Positions 14,722 through 24,374 are shown, counted from the stretch's first letter. The stretch is 32,474 nt of DNA from Streptomyces durocortorensis (GCF_016901035.1 NZ_JAFEUF010000011.1:1-32474); one strand, 5' to 3'. Numbers and translations: made by a program. The notes: generated from the sequence alone by a model not told the origin.

Positions 14722-17700
14722 ATGACCCCTGCTCTCTTCGGGCGCGACCATCCCGCCGGCGTTCTCCGTGCGGAGATCGCCCGGGCCACGGACAGCCACG
14801 GCGGTCTCGTGCTGGTCACCGGCGAGGCCGGGATCGGCAAGAGCACCCTCGTCACCGACGCCGCGCACGAGGCACGGCGGCGCGGGGCGCTGGTGGTCGG
14901 GGGTTCCTGCTGGGACTCGGACAACACCCCGGGCTACTGGCCCTGGGTCCAGATCCTGCGTGGCCTGCGCCGGTCCGCCACGACGGCGGAGTGGGCGGCG
15001 GCCCAGGAGGCGTCGGACGGCCGGCTCGCCGTGCTCCTCGGCGACCCGGCCGCCGTCGCCACGGGCGGTCCCCACGGAAGCGAGGCCGGCGCGGAAGCCG
15101 GTGCGCCGGGCGAGACGGGCCCGCCCGGTGGTGACCGGCCGGGCGGGGGACCGCCGGGCGCGGGGTCGCCGGAGGGGGCTGAGGCCTTCGGGCTCTACGA
15201 CGCGGTGACCACGGCCCTCGTCACGGTCTCCCAGAGCCGGCCGCTGGTGGTCGTCCTCGACGATCTGCACAGCTCCGACCCGGCCTCGCTGCGCCTGCTC
15301 GAATTCGCCGCCCAGCACGCCTGGTTCGAGCGGCTGCTGCTGATCGGCACCTACCGGGACGTCGAGGTGGAGGCCCCCGGGCACCCGCTCCAGCAGCTGA
15401 TCCTGCCGCTGGTCTCGCGCGCCGCCGCGACCCTCACCCTGACCGGCCTCGGCCGGGACGAGGTCGGCGCGCTGATGACGGTGACGACGGGCCGCGAGCC
15501 CGCGCCGCAGCTGGTCGACGAGGTCCACCGGCGCACCGGCGGCAACCCCTTCTTCGTCGAGCAGACCGCCCGGCTCTGGCACAGCGGATCCCCGGTCTCC
15601 ACCATCCCGCCCGGCGTGCGGGAAGCGGTCCGGCAGCGGCTCGCCCTGCTGCCGGAGCCGGTCGTCTCGCTGCTGACCAGCGCCGCCCTGCTCGGCCGGG
15701 AGTTCCGCCGGCAGGTCCTGGCCGTCGTGCACGGCTCACCGGTCCCCCACGTGGACCGGCTGCTGGAATCGGCCGTCGTCGCCCGGGTCGTCGTCCCCCG
15801 CCCGTCCGGGCAGTACGCCTTCGCCCACGACCTGCTGCGCGAGACGCTGTACGCCTCGCTGGACGACACCGGGGCCCGCGAACGCCATGCCGCCGCCGTA
15901 CGGGCCCTGGACGCGCACGGCGGCCTCGGCGACGCGGTGCCGCCCGGCGCCCTCGCCCGGCACGCCCACCTCGCCGGCGGTGCGCTGGACCGCGACCGCC
16001 GCATCGACCTGCTGCTGGCCGCCGCCCGGGACGCCTCGGGGCGCCTGGCCGACGAGGAAGCCACCGAGCACTACCGGCGCGCCCTCGCGGTGGCGTCCGC
16101 CGCGTCGGCCACCGCGTCGGGCGCGGCGGGCCCGGACCTCCGGCGGGCCGTGCTGATCGGTCTCGACCTCGCCGCACAGCTCCGGCACGCGGGGGAAAAG
16201 GCCGAGGCACAACGGCTGCTGGACCGGTCGGTCGCCCGGGCCCGGGAGCTGGACGAACCGGAGCTGCTGGCCCGGGTGGCGATCACCCTCCACCGGGAGG
16301 GGTTCATGGGCCGCCCAGGCGTGTCCACGATGGGTCTCCTCGCCGAGGCGCACCGCAGGATCACCGGCAAGGACGGCCAGGAGAACCTCTCCGACGACCG
16401 GCTCGCCCAGGAGCTGGCCATCAACTTCATGGCGCTGGCCCGGGGCGGCTCGGACGACGAGGCGCTCGCCTTCTCGCTCTGGGCGCGCCACGACTCCGTG
16501 TGGGGCCTCGGCTCGGCGGTGGAGCGGCTCGGGCTGACCGACGAGATGACCGTCGTCGGCCGGCGCACCCAGCACCAGGACATGGAGCTGCACGCGACGT
16601 CCATGCGCTGGGTGGCACTGCTGGAGCTGGGCGACCCGGCCTTCCTCGACCAGTTCCGTACGTATCTCCGGCTCGCCGAGCTGACCGCGCTGCCCCGGTT
16701 CGCCCTGGGGGTCGCCGTGGACACCAGCCTGATCGCCTCGTTGCAGGGCCGGTTCACCGAGGCGACCGCCGCGCTGGCGGACGACGCACTCGACCCGGAG
16801 AACAACGACCATGCGGCCTTCGGCTTCATGGGGCACCACCTGCACTGGGCGCTGCATCTGCTCCAGGGCCACTTCGCCGAGGCCGAGGAGACGCTCGACG
16901 AGCTTCCGGGCTCCGGGTATCCCTACCCCGCGCTGCTGGAGGCGGTCACCGCGGTCGAGCAGAGCGACGCCACGCCCGCGCTGCGCCTCATCGCCGAGCA
17001 TGCGGACCGCGCCGCCCCCTACCCGCGGGCGTTCATGCCGCTCTGGCTCCGGCTGCTGGCCCAGACGGCCGTGGTGACCGGCGAGCCACGGCTCATCGCC
17101 CGCGCGGAGGACGAGCTGACGCCCTACACGGGCCAGTGGGTCGTCTCGCTGTACGGGTGCGACATCAGCGGCCCCGTCGACCTCTGGCTCGGCATGCTCG
17201 CCGCCGCGCGCGACGACCAGGACGCGGCGGTGGCGGCGCTCACCGAGGCCGCCGCCTCCTCGGACCGCCTCGGCGCCCGCCCCTGGGCCGTACGCGCCCG
17301 GCTGTGCCTGGCCCGTTCGCTCCTCGCCCGCGCCGGGGCGGGCGACGCCGAACAGGCTCGTCAGCTGCTCGGCGAAGTGGCGCGGGAGGCGGGTGAGTTG
17401 GGCCTGCACCACGTGGAGGCCGAGGCGGCCCCACTCCGCACGGCCCCGCCCACCGCCACCACTACCGCCGCAGCCGACGCCTCCGCCGCCACCTCCGTCT
17501 CACGGGCCCAAGACCCGGTCGCGGCCCAGGCCCCGGTCGCGGCACAGGCGGCACAGGACCCGGTCGCAGCGCCGGACCGGAGCAGGGGCGGGGCCTCGGC
17601 CGAACCATCACTCCAGGCATTCACCGGGGCATCGCCCGGACCATCGCCCCAGGCACCCGCCAAGGCGTCGGCTGGGGCATCGACCGGGCCACGGTCCGTC

Positions 17701-18252
17701 GTACCGCCCGCCGAGTTCCGGCGGAACGGGCCGGTGTGGCAGCTGCGTTGGGACGGGGTGACCGTGCACGTCCCGGACGCCAAGGGGTTGCGGGACCTGC
17801 ACAGCCTGCTGGGACTGCCCGGCGCCGACGTCCCGGCCGTCCAGCTCCTCGCGCCCGAGGGCGGGGACCTCGTCGTCGCCGCCGGGCAGTTCGGCGGCGA
17901 TCCGGTGCTCGACGAGGAGGCCAAGCGCCGCTACAAGGAGCACCTGGCCCGGCTGGACGCCGAGATAGACGCAGCCGCCGCCCGGGACGACACCCGGCTG
18001 GTGGAGCAGTACGGCCGGGAGCGGCAGGCCCTCCTCGACGAGCTGCGCACCGCTGCCGGGCTCGGCGGCCGGACCCGCCGGCTCGGCGACCAGACCGAGC
18101 GGGCCCGCAAGACGGTCACCGCCCGGATCCGCGACACCCTGCGCAAGCTGGACACCCTGCACCCCGCACTGGCGGCCCATCTGAAGGCCTCCGTGACGAC
18201 CGGGACCACCTGCGCCTACCGCCCCGAGCACGCCCCCGACTGGCGACTCTGA
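14722..18252 (+). CDS. Large AAA-type signalling ATPase with helical-repeat region (STAND-like)
   Basis: The 1,176-residue protein opens with FGRDHPAGVLRAEI and a Walker A GEAGIGKSTL at about residue 34, with Walker B LVVVLDDLHSSD at about 175. RTGGNPFFVEQ and a winged-helix-like stretch follow, as in LuxR/STAND ATPases. Residues about 430-900 are helical and resemble tetratricopeptide-type repeats. An Ala/Pro/Ser/Gln linker (about 905-990) precedes a C-terminal domain starting VWQLRWDGVTVHV and ending CAYRPEHAPDWRL, an ending I recall from other actinobacterial ATPases. No LuxR helix-turn-helix is present, so it is not evidently a transcription factor. A Gly/Pro-rich insertion (about 115-155) splits the ATPase domain. 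The start rests on the leaderless -10 at 14710. Confidence 0.8.
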   Translation: MTPALFGRDHPAGVLRAEIARATDSHGGLVLVTGEAGIGKSTLVTDAAHEARRRGALVVGGSCWDSDNTPGYWPWVQILRGLRRSATTAEWAAAQEASDGRLAVLLGDPAAVATGGPHGSEAGAEAGAPGETGPPGGDRPGGGPPGAGSPEGAEAFGLYDAVTTALVTVSQSRPLVVVLDDLHSSDPASLRLLEFAAQHAWFERLLLIGTYRDVEVEAPGHPLQQLILPLVSRAAATLTLTGLGRDEVGALMTVTTGREPAPQLVDEVHRRTGGNPFFVEQTARLWHSGSPVSTIPPGVREAVRQRLALLPEPVVSLLTSAALLGREFRRQVLAVVHGSPVPHVDRLLESAVVARVVVPRPSGQYAFAHDLLRETLYASLDDTGARERHAAAVRALDAHGGLGDAVPPGALARHAHLAGGALDRDRRIDLLLAAARDASGRLADEEATEHYRRALAVASAASATASGAAGPDLRRAVLIGLDLAAQLRHAGEKAEAQRLLDRSVARARELDEPELLARVAITLHREGFMGRPGVSTMGLLAEAHRRITGKDGQENLSDDRLAQELAINFMALARGGSDDEALAFSLWARHDSVWGLGSAVERLGLTDEMTVVGRRTQHQDMELHATSMRWVALLELGDPAFLDQFRTYLRLAELTALPRFALGVAVDTSLIASLQGRFTEATAALADDALDPENNDHAAFGFMGHHLHWALHLLQGHFAEAEETLDELPGSGYPYPALLEAVTAVEQSDATPALRLIAEHADRAAPYPRAFMPLWLRLLAQTAVVTGEPRLIARAEDELTPYTGQWVVSLYGCDISGPVDLWLGMLAAARDDQDAAVAALTEAAASSDRLGARPWAVRARLCLARSLLARAGAGDAEQARQLLGEVAREAGELGLHHVEAEAAPLRTAPPTATTTAAADASAATSVSRAQDPVAAQAPVAAQAAQDPVAAPDRSRGGASAEPSLQAFTGASPGPSPQAPAKASAGASTGPRSVVPPAEFRRNGPVWQLRWDGVTVHVPDAKGLRDLHSLLGLPGADVPAVQLLAPEGGDLVVAAGQFGGDPVLDEEAKRRYKEHLARLDAEIDAAAARDDTRLVEQYGRERQALLDELRTAAGLGGRTRRLGDQTERARKTVTARIRDTLRKLDTLHPALAAHLKASVTTGTTCAYRPEHAPDWRL

Positions 18253-18333
18253 CCCACCCCGCCCCGGACCGCCCCAGGCCTCGGGTAACGACTCCGTCGG
18301 TGCTCGCGCCGCGCCCGAGCCCGCCTGGAACAC

Positions 18334-18370
18334 CCCGGGCCTCCCGGCCCTCAGGACACCGGGGCCCGGG
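18334..18370. terminator. Inverted repeat between convergent genes
   Basis: CCCGGGCC (18334-18341) and GGCCCGGG (18363-18370) form an 8-bp stem around a 21-nt loop, in the 127-bp gap between the ATPase gene and the MerR-PP2C gene that face each other. It could terminate both transcripts. Confidence 0.5.
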
Positions 18371-18379
18371 TGTCCGCCG

Positions 18380-19594
18380 CTACGCCTCGACGACCACGTC
18401 GGCCACGGCGCACGCCACGTTGTCGGGCCCGCCCGCCTCGCGGGCCAGGCGGACCAACCGGCGTACGGCCTCCTCCGGGGCGTCCGCCGCGATGACCGCC
18501 GCCCTCAGATCCGCCTCGTCAACCACCGCCGACAGGCCGTCCGAGCAGAGCAGATAGCGGTCCCCCGCCATCACATCCCGCAGGCGGACGTCGGGGCGGC
18601 ACGCCACGGCCACCGGGGCGGACCGGGCCTCGCCGACCAGCGCCTTCAACAGCAGTGCGGGGCCCGGGTGGGAAGCGGCCTCCTCCCGGCTCAGCGAACC
18701 GTCGTCGATCATCGACTGGACCAGGCTGTGGTCGTGCGTGATCCGGAACAGCTCCCCGCCCCGCAGCAGATAGGCCCGCGAGTCCCCGATGTGCACGAGC
18801 CCGAGCCGCGATCCGGTCCACAGCATCGCGGTGAGCGTGGTCCCCGAACCGTCCGGATCCGCCCAGGGCGCGACCGCGTCCCGGACCGCCCGCGCAGCGG
18901 AATCCGCCGTGTCCTCCAGGGCGTTCAGCAGCTCCGCGGCGGACAGCGCGCCCTCCTGCGCGCCCCACCCGGAGGGCTTGAGCGCCTCGATCGCCGCAGC
19001 ACTCGCCTCGGCCCCGGCCTCCCCGAAACCGTCGGCGACCGCCAGCAGCCGGGGCCCCGCGAACGCCGCGTCCTGGTTCGCCGTACGCACCACCCCGGTA
19101 TCGGTCAGCGCCGCGCACCGAATCACGAGCGGCACCGCCCCCGTGCCCCCGGTGTTCCCTGTGGCTCCCGCGTTCTCCGGGTTGCCTGCGTTCTCCGTGT
19201 TGCCCGGCATCCGTGACATGGCCCTGCCCTCCGCTGACAGATGGTCGACGAGGTACATGGCCAGATCGCGGCGGGCCGCCGTCTCGGCCTCCACCCGCGC
19301 CCAGTAGGCCCGGATCTCCACGGCTGCGGCGCCCGCGTCGAGCGTCACGACCCGTCCGATCCGGCTCAGCGGCATGCCGATCCTGCGCAGCCACGCCACG
19401 AGCCGAGCCGCTTCCGCCTGCGCCGGGTCGTAGTACCGGTAGCCGTTCACCGGGTCGACCAGGGCGGGTCGGAGCAGACCCAACTCGTCGTAGCGCCGGA
19501 GCGCCTTGGCGGAGAGCCGGGACAACCGGGCGAACTCCCCGATCGTCACCAGCTCCCCGCTCGCGGCGCCCACCGCACGGCCTTCGCGTTCCAC
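18380..19594 (-). CDS. MerR-type regulator fused to a PP2C protein phosphatase domain
   Basis: The 404-residue protein has a MerR helix-turn-helix at about residues 14-85 (TIGEFARLSRLSAKALRRYDELGLL, then GYRYYD) and a dimerisation helix. An Asn/Gly-rich linker (about 133-150) precedes a PP2C-type Ser/Thr phosphatase domain (about 157-404). The phosphatase motifs are present: RTANQD, LLAVADGFGEAG, GDSRAYLLR, LLCSDGLSAVV and GGPDNVA, with the metal-binding Asp residues kept. It may couple a dephosphorylation signal to DNA binding; neither ligand nor substrate is known. GTG at 19594 is preceded by GAGGAGG at a spacing of 6. A MerR-type promoter just upstream suggests autoregulation. Confidence 0.9.
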   Translation of the reverse strand: MEREGRAVGAASGELVTIGEFARLSRLSAKALRRYDELGLLRPALVDPVNGYRYYDPAQAEAARLVAWLRRIGMPLSRIGRVVTLDAGAAAVEIRAYWARVEAETAARRDLAMYLVDHLSAEGRAMSRMPGNTENAGNPENAGATGNTGGTGAVPLVIRCAALTDTGVVRTANQDAAFAGPRLLAVADGFGEAGAEASAAAIEALKPSGWGAQEGALSAAELLNALEDTADSAARAVRDAVAPWADPDGSGTTLTAMLWTGSRLGLVHIGDSRAYLLRGGELFRITHDHSLVQSMIDDGSLSREEAASHPGPALLLKALVGEARSAPVAVACRPDVRLRDVMAGDRYLLCSDGLSAVVDEADLRAAVIAADAPEEAVRRLVRLAREAGGPDNVACAVADVVVEA

Positions 19595-19637
19595 CCCGTA
19601 CCTCCTCGTACCGGGCGGCTTCCGCCCGGCCCCACCG

Positions 19638-19668
19638 ATGCTGGGGCTTCCCCCGCGGGGAAGGTCAA
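19638..19668 (-). promoter_or_regulatory. MerR-type promoter with 19-bp spacer and internal dyad
   Basis: On the minus strand -35 TTGACC (19668-19663) and -10 CAGCAT (19643-19638) are 19 bp apart, the long spacing typical of MerR-activated promoters. The spacer holds CTTCCCC-CGC-GGGGAAG, a perfect 7-bp dyad. The start point would lie about 35 bp ahead of the MerR-PP2C gene, so the protein probably controls its own expression. The dyad could also act as a terminator for the upstream permease gene. Confidence 0.65.
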
Positions 19669-19699
19669 GAATGCACGGGGCGGGCCCGTCCGCGATCGG

Positions 19700-20553
19700 T
19701 CACTTCCGGTTGTAGAGCCGCATCGTCGCCGAGCCGAAGACCACCAGGAGCACCCCGGCCCAGCCCAGCGTCCAGGCGATCTCGGTGGCCGGCCAGGCGC
19801 CCTCCATCAAGTCACGCACCGCCGTGGCGAGGTGGGTGACCGGGCTGTTGTTCACGAAGGCCTGGAGCCAGCCCGGCATCGTCTTCGGGTCGACGAAGAC
19901 ATTGCTGAGGAACGTCAGCGGGAAGATCACCATCATGCTGACGCCCATCACCGACTTCTCCGAACGCAGCAGCAGCCCGAACATCGTCCAGATCCAGGAG
20001 AACGCGAACGAGAACACGATCAGCAGCGCGATGCCGGCCAGCACGCCGAGCACACCGCCGTCCGGACGGAAGCCGATGGCCATGCCGACGGCGAGCATCA
20101 CGAACGACGCCAGCAGATAGCGCAGGACATCGCCGAGCAGATAGCCGACCATCGGAGCGGGCCGCCAGATCGGCAGCGTGCGGAACCGGTCGAAGACACC
20201 CTTGGCGATATCGGTGTTCACCGCGATGCCCGTGTACATCGTGATCATCACGACGCTCATCACCATGATGCCGGGCAGCAGGAACTGGATGTACTCCTCG
20301 GTGGAGCCGGCCAGCGCGCCTCCGAAGAGGTACGTGTACATCAGGACGAGCATGATCGGGAAGGCCGTCACATCGAAGAGCTGCTCCGGCACATGCTTGA
20401 TCTTCAGCATGGCGCGCCAGCCGAAGGTCAGCGATGCCGACAGGGCGCTGGGCCTCGGCGGGCGGCCCTGGCCCACCAGGAGCGCGGCGAGGCGTTCCCT
20501 GTCCGGCGCGGCGAGCTCGACGCCCTCAAGCTCCGTCTTGGCGGTCGCGGTGC

Positions 20554-20557
<4 letters not shown>
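19700..20557 (-). CDS. ABC exporter permease, DrrB-like (ABC-2 type)
   Basis: The 285-residue protein has about six hydrophobic segments starting near residue 58 ([21 protein letters not shown]) and the ABC-2 region [20 protein letters not shown] and [26 protein letters not shown], typical of DrrB-like permeases. It forms the membrane part of an exporter with the ATPase gene upstream; the ATG overlaps that gene's stop by 4 bp (ATGA), so the two are translationally coupled. The long minus-strand frame reaching 20998 is out of place, because its first half is antisense-frame sequence of the ATPase gene. Confidence 0.92.
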
Positions 20558-21525
<968 letters not shown>

Positions 21526-21585
21526 GATCCATTCCTTGTGGGTCGTCGATGGGAGTCTGCGTTGTGCCGCCGGTACCGAGGAAGG

Positions 21586-22188
21586 TCACGAGACGTAGGG
21601 GCGGACGGCGCGCGCCTCGCGCAGGGCCCAGCCCCACCAGCCGAGCTGGTCGAGCATCAGGCCCACGGACCGGTCCCGGCCGGTGTCGCCGGAGTGCTCC
21701 TCCAGCGGCTGCCGGAGGAAGTCGAGCGCGACCCCGTTCCTCAGGGTCACCGTGTGCAGTTCGGTGAAGACCGAGCGCAGCTGCTCCACGGCGTACAGCC
21801 CGGCGGAACCGTGTCCGTAGCTCACGAAGGCGACCGGCTTGGTCTGCCATTCCTCGTAGGCGAAGTCGATGGCCTGCTTCAGGGAGGCGGGGAACGAGCG
21901 GTTGTACTCCGGGGTGACCACGACGAAGGCCTCGGCCTTGGCGATCTCCTCGGTGAACTCCGTCATCTGGTCGGTAGCCCGCTCCGGGTAGTGCACCGGG
22001 AAGTCGAAATCGGCGAGGTCCAGCACAGCGAGGTCCAGCTCGCTGCGGTTCCGGGCCCGCTCCATGAACCAGCGGCCGACCACATCGCCGATCCGGCCTT
22101 CGCGGGTGCTGCCGATGATCACCGCGACGCGCAGCGGAAGGCTGCCTTCCCCGCCCGGGCCCTCGCCGGGGCTGTCGTCCGTCGCCAT
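21586..22188 (-). CDS. NADPH-dependent FMN reductase family oxidoreductase
   Basis: The 200-residue flavodoxin-fold protein starts, after about 18 low-complexity residues, with LRVAVIIGSTREGRIGDVVG, the FMN phosphate loop. TPEYNRSFPASLKQAIDFAY is the second flavin loop of the family. It reduces flavin or quinone-type substrates with NADPH; the particular substrate is not visible. The ATG at 22188 follows GGAGGAG. It could be co-transcribed with the exporter genes 60 bp downstream, but the pairing is not a known fixed one. Confidence 0.9.
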   Translation of the reverse strand: MATDDSPGEGPGGEGSLPLRVAVIIGSTREGRIGDVVGRWFMERARNRSELDLAVLDLADFDFPVHYPERATDQMTEFTEEIAKAEAFVVVTPEYNRSFPASLKQAIDFAYEEWQTKPVAFVSYGHGSAGLYAVEQLRSVFTELHTVTLRNGVALDFLRQPLEEHSGDTGRDRSVGLMLDQLGWWGWALREARAVRPYVS

Positions 22189-22297
22189 CGTGCGCTCCTC
22201 CTCCCGCGACCTCCGCCGTCTCCCGGCCCCGGCCGGCCCGGTCCCCCGTCCGGGCCGTTCCGCTCCCTCAACTCTTGGGCGCCAGACGCGGGGGCGG

Positions 22298-22322
22298 GGC
22301 CGCCAGATTGAATCTGGCGGCC
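22298..22322. terminator. 25-bp perfect palindrome, probable terminator
   Basis: GGCCGCCAGATT and AATCTGGCGGCC flank a single G, giving 12-bp arms. It lies 38 bp past the stop of the small membrane protein gene and 110 bp before the FMN reductase gene on the same strand. Without a T run it could be a terminator or an operator; the AT-rich centre is compatible with the latter. Confidence 0.6.
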
Positions 22323-22359
22323 GCGTACACGGTCGGAAAGCCCGGATGCCGGACGGGCC

Positions 22360-22767
22360 TCAGGGCTCCCGCGTGTAGAAGTAGTAGTACGACACGACGA
22401 GGACACCTGCCCCGACGACCAGCCCCAGACCGGCCGACCGCAGCACGCTGGTATCGGTGAGGCTCACCAGGAAGCCGATCGCACACGCGGTCAGCGCGCC
22501 GTAGGCGACCGCTCGCAGCTCGCGCGGCAGAGAGCGCTGGATCCGGCCCAGCACGAAGCAGAGGGCCGCCAGAGCAACACCGGAGACGAGCCCGAGCAGG
22601 ACCTGCCCGCCGGTGCTGGGGCCGCCGTCGCGGCGGATGAACGCCGCGTAGAACCCGTAGATCACGCCGAGCACCAGAGGCAGTGCCCAGGCGAGCGAGG
22701 TGTGATGGCGGGTCCGCGCGTGGGCGCGGCTCCCCCTTCGGCCGGGCATGGCTGCGTGTGTGGCCAT
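22360..22767 (-). CDS. Small four-helix membrane protein of unknown function
   Basis: The 135-residue protein has a basic N-terminus (PGRRGSRAHARTRHH) and four hydrophobic segments, at about residues 25-45, 52-72, 83-103 and 108-130, ending SYYYFYTREP. I do not recognise the family. The ATG at 22767 is preceded by GGAAGGAG at good spacing; a longer frame to 22857 would run past this site. It is divergent from the membrane protein gene at 22947, leaving a 179-bp shared upstream region. Confidence 0.8.
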   Translation of the reverse strand: MATHAAMPGRRGSRAHARTRHHTSLAWALPLVLGVIYGFYAAFIRRDGGPSTGGQVLLGLVSGVALAALCFVLGRIQRSLPRELRAVAYGALTACAIGFLVSLTDTSVLRSAGLGLVVGAGVLVVSYYYFYTREP

Positions 22768-22946
22768 CGCGGACAGCTCCTTCCGTCGCCCCCGTCGCAC
22801 GCCCCCGTTTCTCCAGAGCACACCCGACCGCGCCGCCCGGCAACTCGAATGGCGCACGGCCCGGGGCGGACCGGCCCCGGACGGGATTGTCTGGAGGGGT
22901 GCGGACCTCTTCCCCGGCCACGTCCCCAGCCCCCTCGGGCTCCCGG

Positions 22947-23813
22947 ATGTCAGCGATCTCGGCGGCCCTCTCGGCGGTCCTGCTCGTCCTGCTCGCCGTC
23001 CTCGTGCCGCTGAGCTCGCTCTCCGCCTGGGTCGATCTGGAGATCGACGACACCGACCGGTACGTCGCCGCCGTGTCGCCGCTCTCCTCCGACCCGGCGG
23101 TCCAGGCCACCGTCGCGGACCTGGTGACCGAGGAGGCGATGCGACAGATCGACCTCGGTCCGCTCCAGGACACGGTGCGGGAGTTCCTGCACGAGACCGT
23201 GCGGTCCTTCGCCACCACCGAGGCCTTCCGCAACGCCTGGGACACCGCGAACCGGGCCGCTCACAAGGCGGTGAAGGCCGGCCTGGACGGCGACAGCGGA
23301 CAGGCCGTCACGATCGATCTGGCCCCGGTGATCGACCAGGTCAAGCAGGACCTGGTACGCGACGGGGTGCCGTTCGCGGACCAGATCCCGGTCGAGCGGA
23401 CGGAGATCACCCTGCTCGGCCCCGATCAGGCCGACGAGCTCAGGAGCTCGTTCCGCTGGCTCCGCTACTGCAGCATCTGGCCGGCCGTCGCCACGCTGGT
23501 GCTTCTCGTCCTGGTGGTGGGCATCGCGACCGTACGGCGCGGGCTGCGCGCCGGGTTGTGGACCACCGCGGTCGTGGGCGCCGGGTTCGTGCTCGGTGCG
23601 ATCGTGCTCCGGGTGCTGGTCGCGGTCGGCCGTAACCGGGTGCTGGACGAGGTGCCGGGCAGCGACCGGGACGCGGCCGCCGCGGTGGTCGACGCCTTGA
23701 CCGCCTCGCTGCGGACCACGGTGTGGGTGGTGCTGGCGGTCGGTGCGGTCCTGCTCGTGGGGGCGGTGGTGGCCAGGGTGCTGCTGGGGCGCAGGAAGGC
23801 GGGGCGAGGGTGA
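22947..23813 (+). CDS. Membrane protein of unknown function with extracytoplasmic domain
   Basis: The 288-residue protein has an N-terminal hydrophobic helix (about 5-25), an extracytoplasmic stretch (about 26-172) containing IDDTDRYVAAVSPLSSDPAVQ, and three more hydrophobic segments, at about 175-195, 205-230 and 255-280. The IDDTDRYVAAVSPL opening is common in actinobacterial membrane proteins annotated as hypothetical. The start is uncertain: ATG 22947 has no good ribosome site, and an in-frame GTG at 22899 would add 16 residues but its GGAGG is too close. It ends 10 bp before the parS pair. Confidence 0.75.
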   Translation: MSAISAALSAVLLVLLAVLVPLSSLSAWVDLEIDDTDRYVAAVSPLSSDPAVQATVADLVTEEAMRQIDLGPLQDTVREFLHETVRSFATTEAFRNAWDTANRAAHKAVKAGLDGDSGQAVTIDLAPVIDQVKQDLVRDGVPFADQIPVERTEITLLGPDQADELRSSFRWLRYCSIWPAVATLVLLVLVVGIATVRRGLRAGLWTTAVVGAGFVLGAIVLRVLVAVGRNRVLDEVPGSDRDAAAAVVDALTASLRTTVWVVLAVGAVLLVGAVVARVLLGRRKAGRG

Positions 23814-23823
23814 CCGTGGAGAC

Positions 23824-23837
23824 GTTTCACGTGAAAC
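23824..23837. promoter_or_regulatory. parS site 1 (ParB-binding palindrome)
   Basis: GTTTCACGTGAAAC is a perfect 14-bp palindrome identical to the Streptomyces parS consensus. ParB spreads from such sites and organises the origin region during sporulation. It lies in the 87-bp gap between two convergent genes. Confidence 0.93.
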
Positions 23838-23849
23838 ACCCGTACGGAC

Positions 23850-23863
23850 GTTTCACGTGAAAC
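23850..23863. promoter_or_regulatory. parS site 2 (ParB-binding palindrome)
   Basis: A second perfect GTTTCACGTGAAAC lies 26 bp from the first, centre to centre. The bases around the two sites are also alike (GGACGTTTCACG and GAGACGTTTCACG), so the pair may come from local duplication. Confidence 0.93.
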
Positions 23864-23900
23864 AAGGGGACAGAACCCGCACGAGGGACCGCCGACCGGC

Positions 23901-24302
23901 TCAGGCCTCCGGCGGGCGCCCCTGAAGGCGCTCCATCTCGCGGCGGTCGCGCTTGGTCGGACGGCCCGTGCCCCGGTCCCGTACCGGGACCTGGATCGCC
24001 ATCTCGCGCGGCGGCGGGGGCGGGCTGTTGTCGACGAAGCACTCGGCGGCCACCGGCGGGCCGACCCGCTTCTTCACGATCTTCGAGACGACGACCACCC
24101 GGTCCCGCCCCGCATGCCGGAGCCGCACCTCGTCGCCGACGCGGACGGCCTGGGCGGGCTTGGCCCGCTCACCGCCGACCTTCACATGCCCGGCTCGACA
24201 GGCGGCGGCCGCCTGCGCACGGGTCTTCGTCAGCCGGACCGACCAGATCCACACGTCGACCCGGACGCTTCCTTCCGCCTGCGGCGCGTCACCGGAAACC
24301 AT
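23901..24302 (-). CDS. S4-domain RNA-binding protein (Hsp15-like)
   Basis: The 133-residue protein has an S4 RNA-binding fold at about residues 13-75 (VRVDVWIWSVRLTKTRAQAAAACRAGHVKVGG, then VRVGDEVRLRH) and a basic C-terminal tail (RPTKRDRREMERLQGR), the layout of Hsp15/RqcP-type proteins that bind 50S subunits with stalled peptidyl-tRNA. A Pro run (SPPPPPRE) sits in the linker. The ATG lacks a ribosome site; TAGAGT lies 7 bases upstream, so it is probably leaderless. The parS pair lies just beyond its stop codon. Confidence 0.9.
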   Translation of the reverse strand: MVSGDAPQAEGSVRVDVWIWSVRLTKTRAQAAAACRAGHVKVGGERAKPAQAVRVGDEVRLRHAGRDRVVVVSKIVKKRVGPPVAAECFVDNSPPPPPREMAIQVPVRDRGTGRPTKRDRREMERLQGRPPEA

Positions 24303-24309
24303 GGGTCCG

Positions 24310-24315
24310 ACTCTA
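24310..24315 (-). promoter_or_regulatory. -10 element of a leaderless promoter for the S4-domain gene
   Basis: TAGAGT on the minus strand lies 7 bases before the ATG at 24302, with no ribosome site between. Confidence 0.55.
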
Positions 24316-24331
24316 GTCCGGTGGACGCGCG

Positions 24332-24374
24332 GGGCGCCGTCCGTTTACCGGCAGCACCTGCCGGGACGGCGCCC
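24332..24374 (-). terminator. Two-part hairpin, probable terminator of the small CxxC gene
   Basis: An outer stem GGGCGCCGTC/GACGGCGCCC (24332-24341 and 24365-24374) and an inner stem CCGGCAG/CTGCCGG (24348-24354 and 24358-24364) stack across a one-sided 6-nt bulge. It sits 34 bp past the stop at 24408 and ahead of the S4 gene. Confidence 0.75.
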
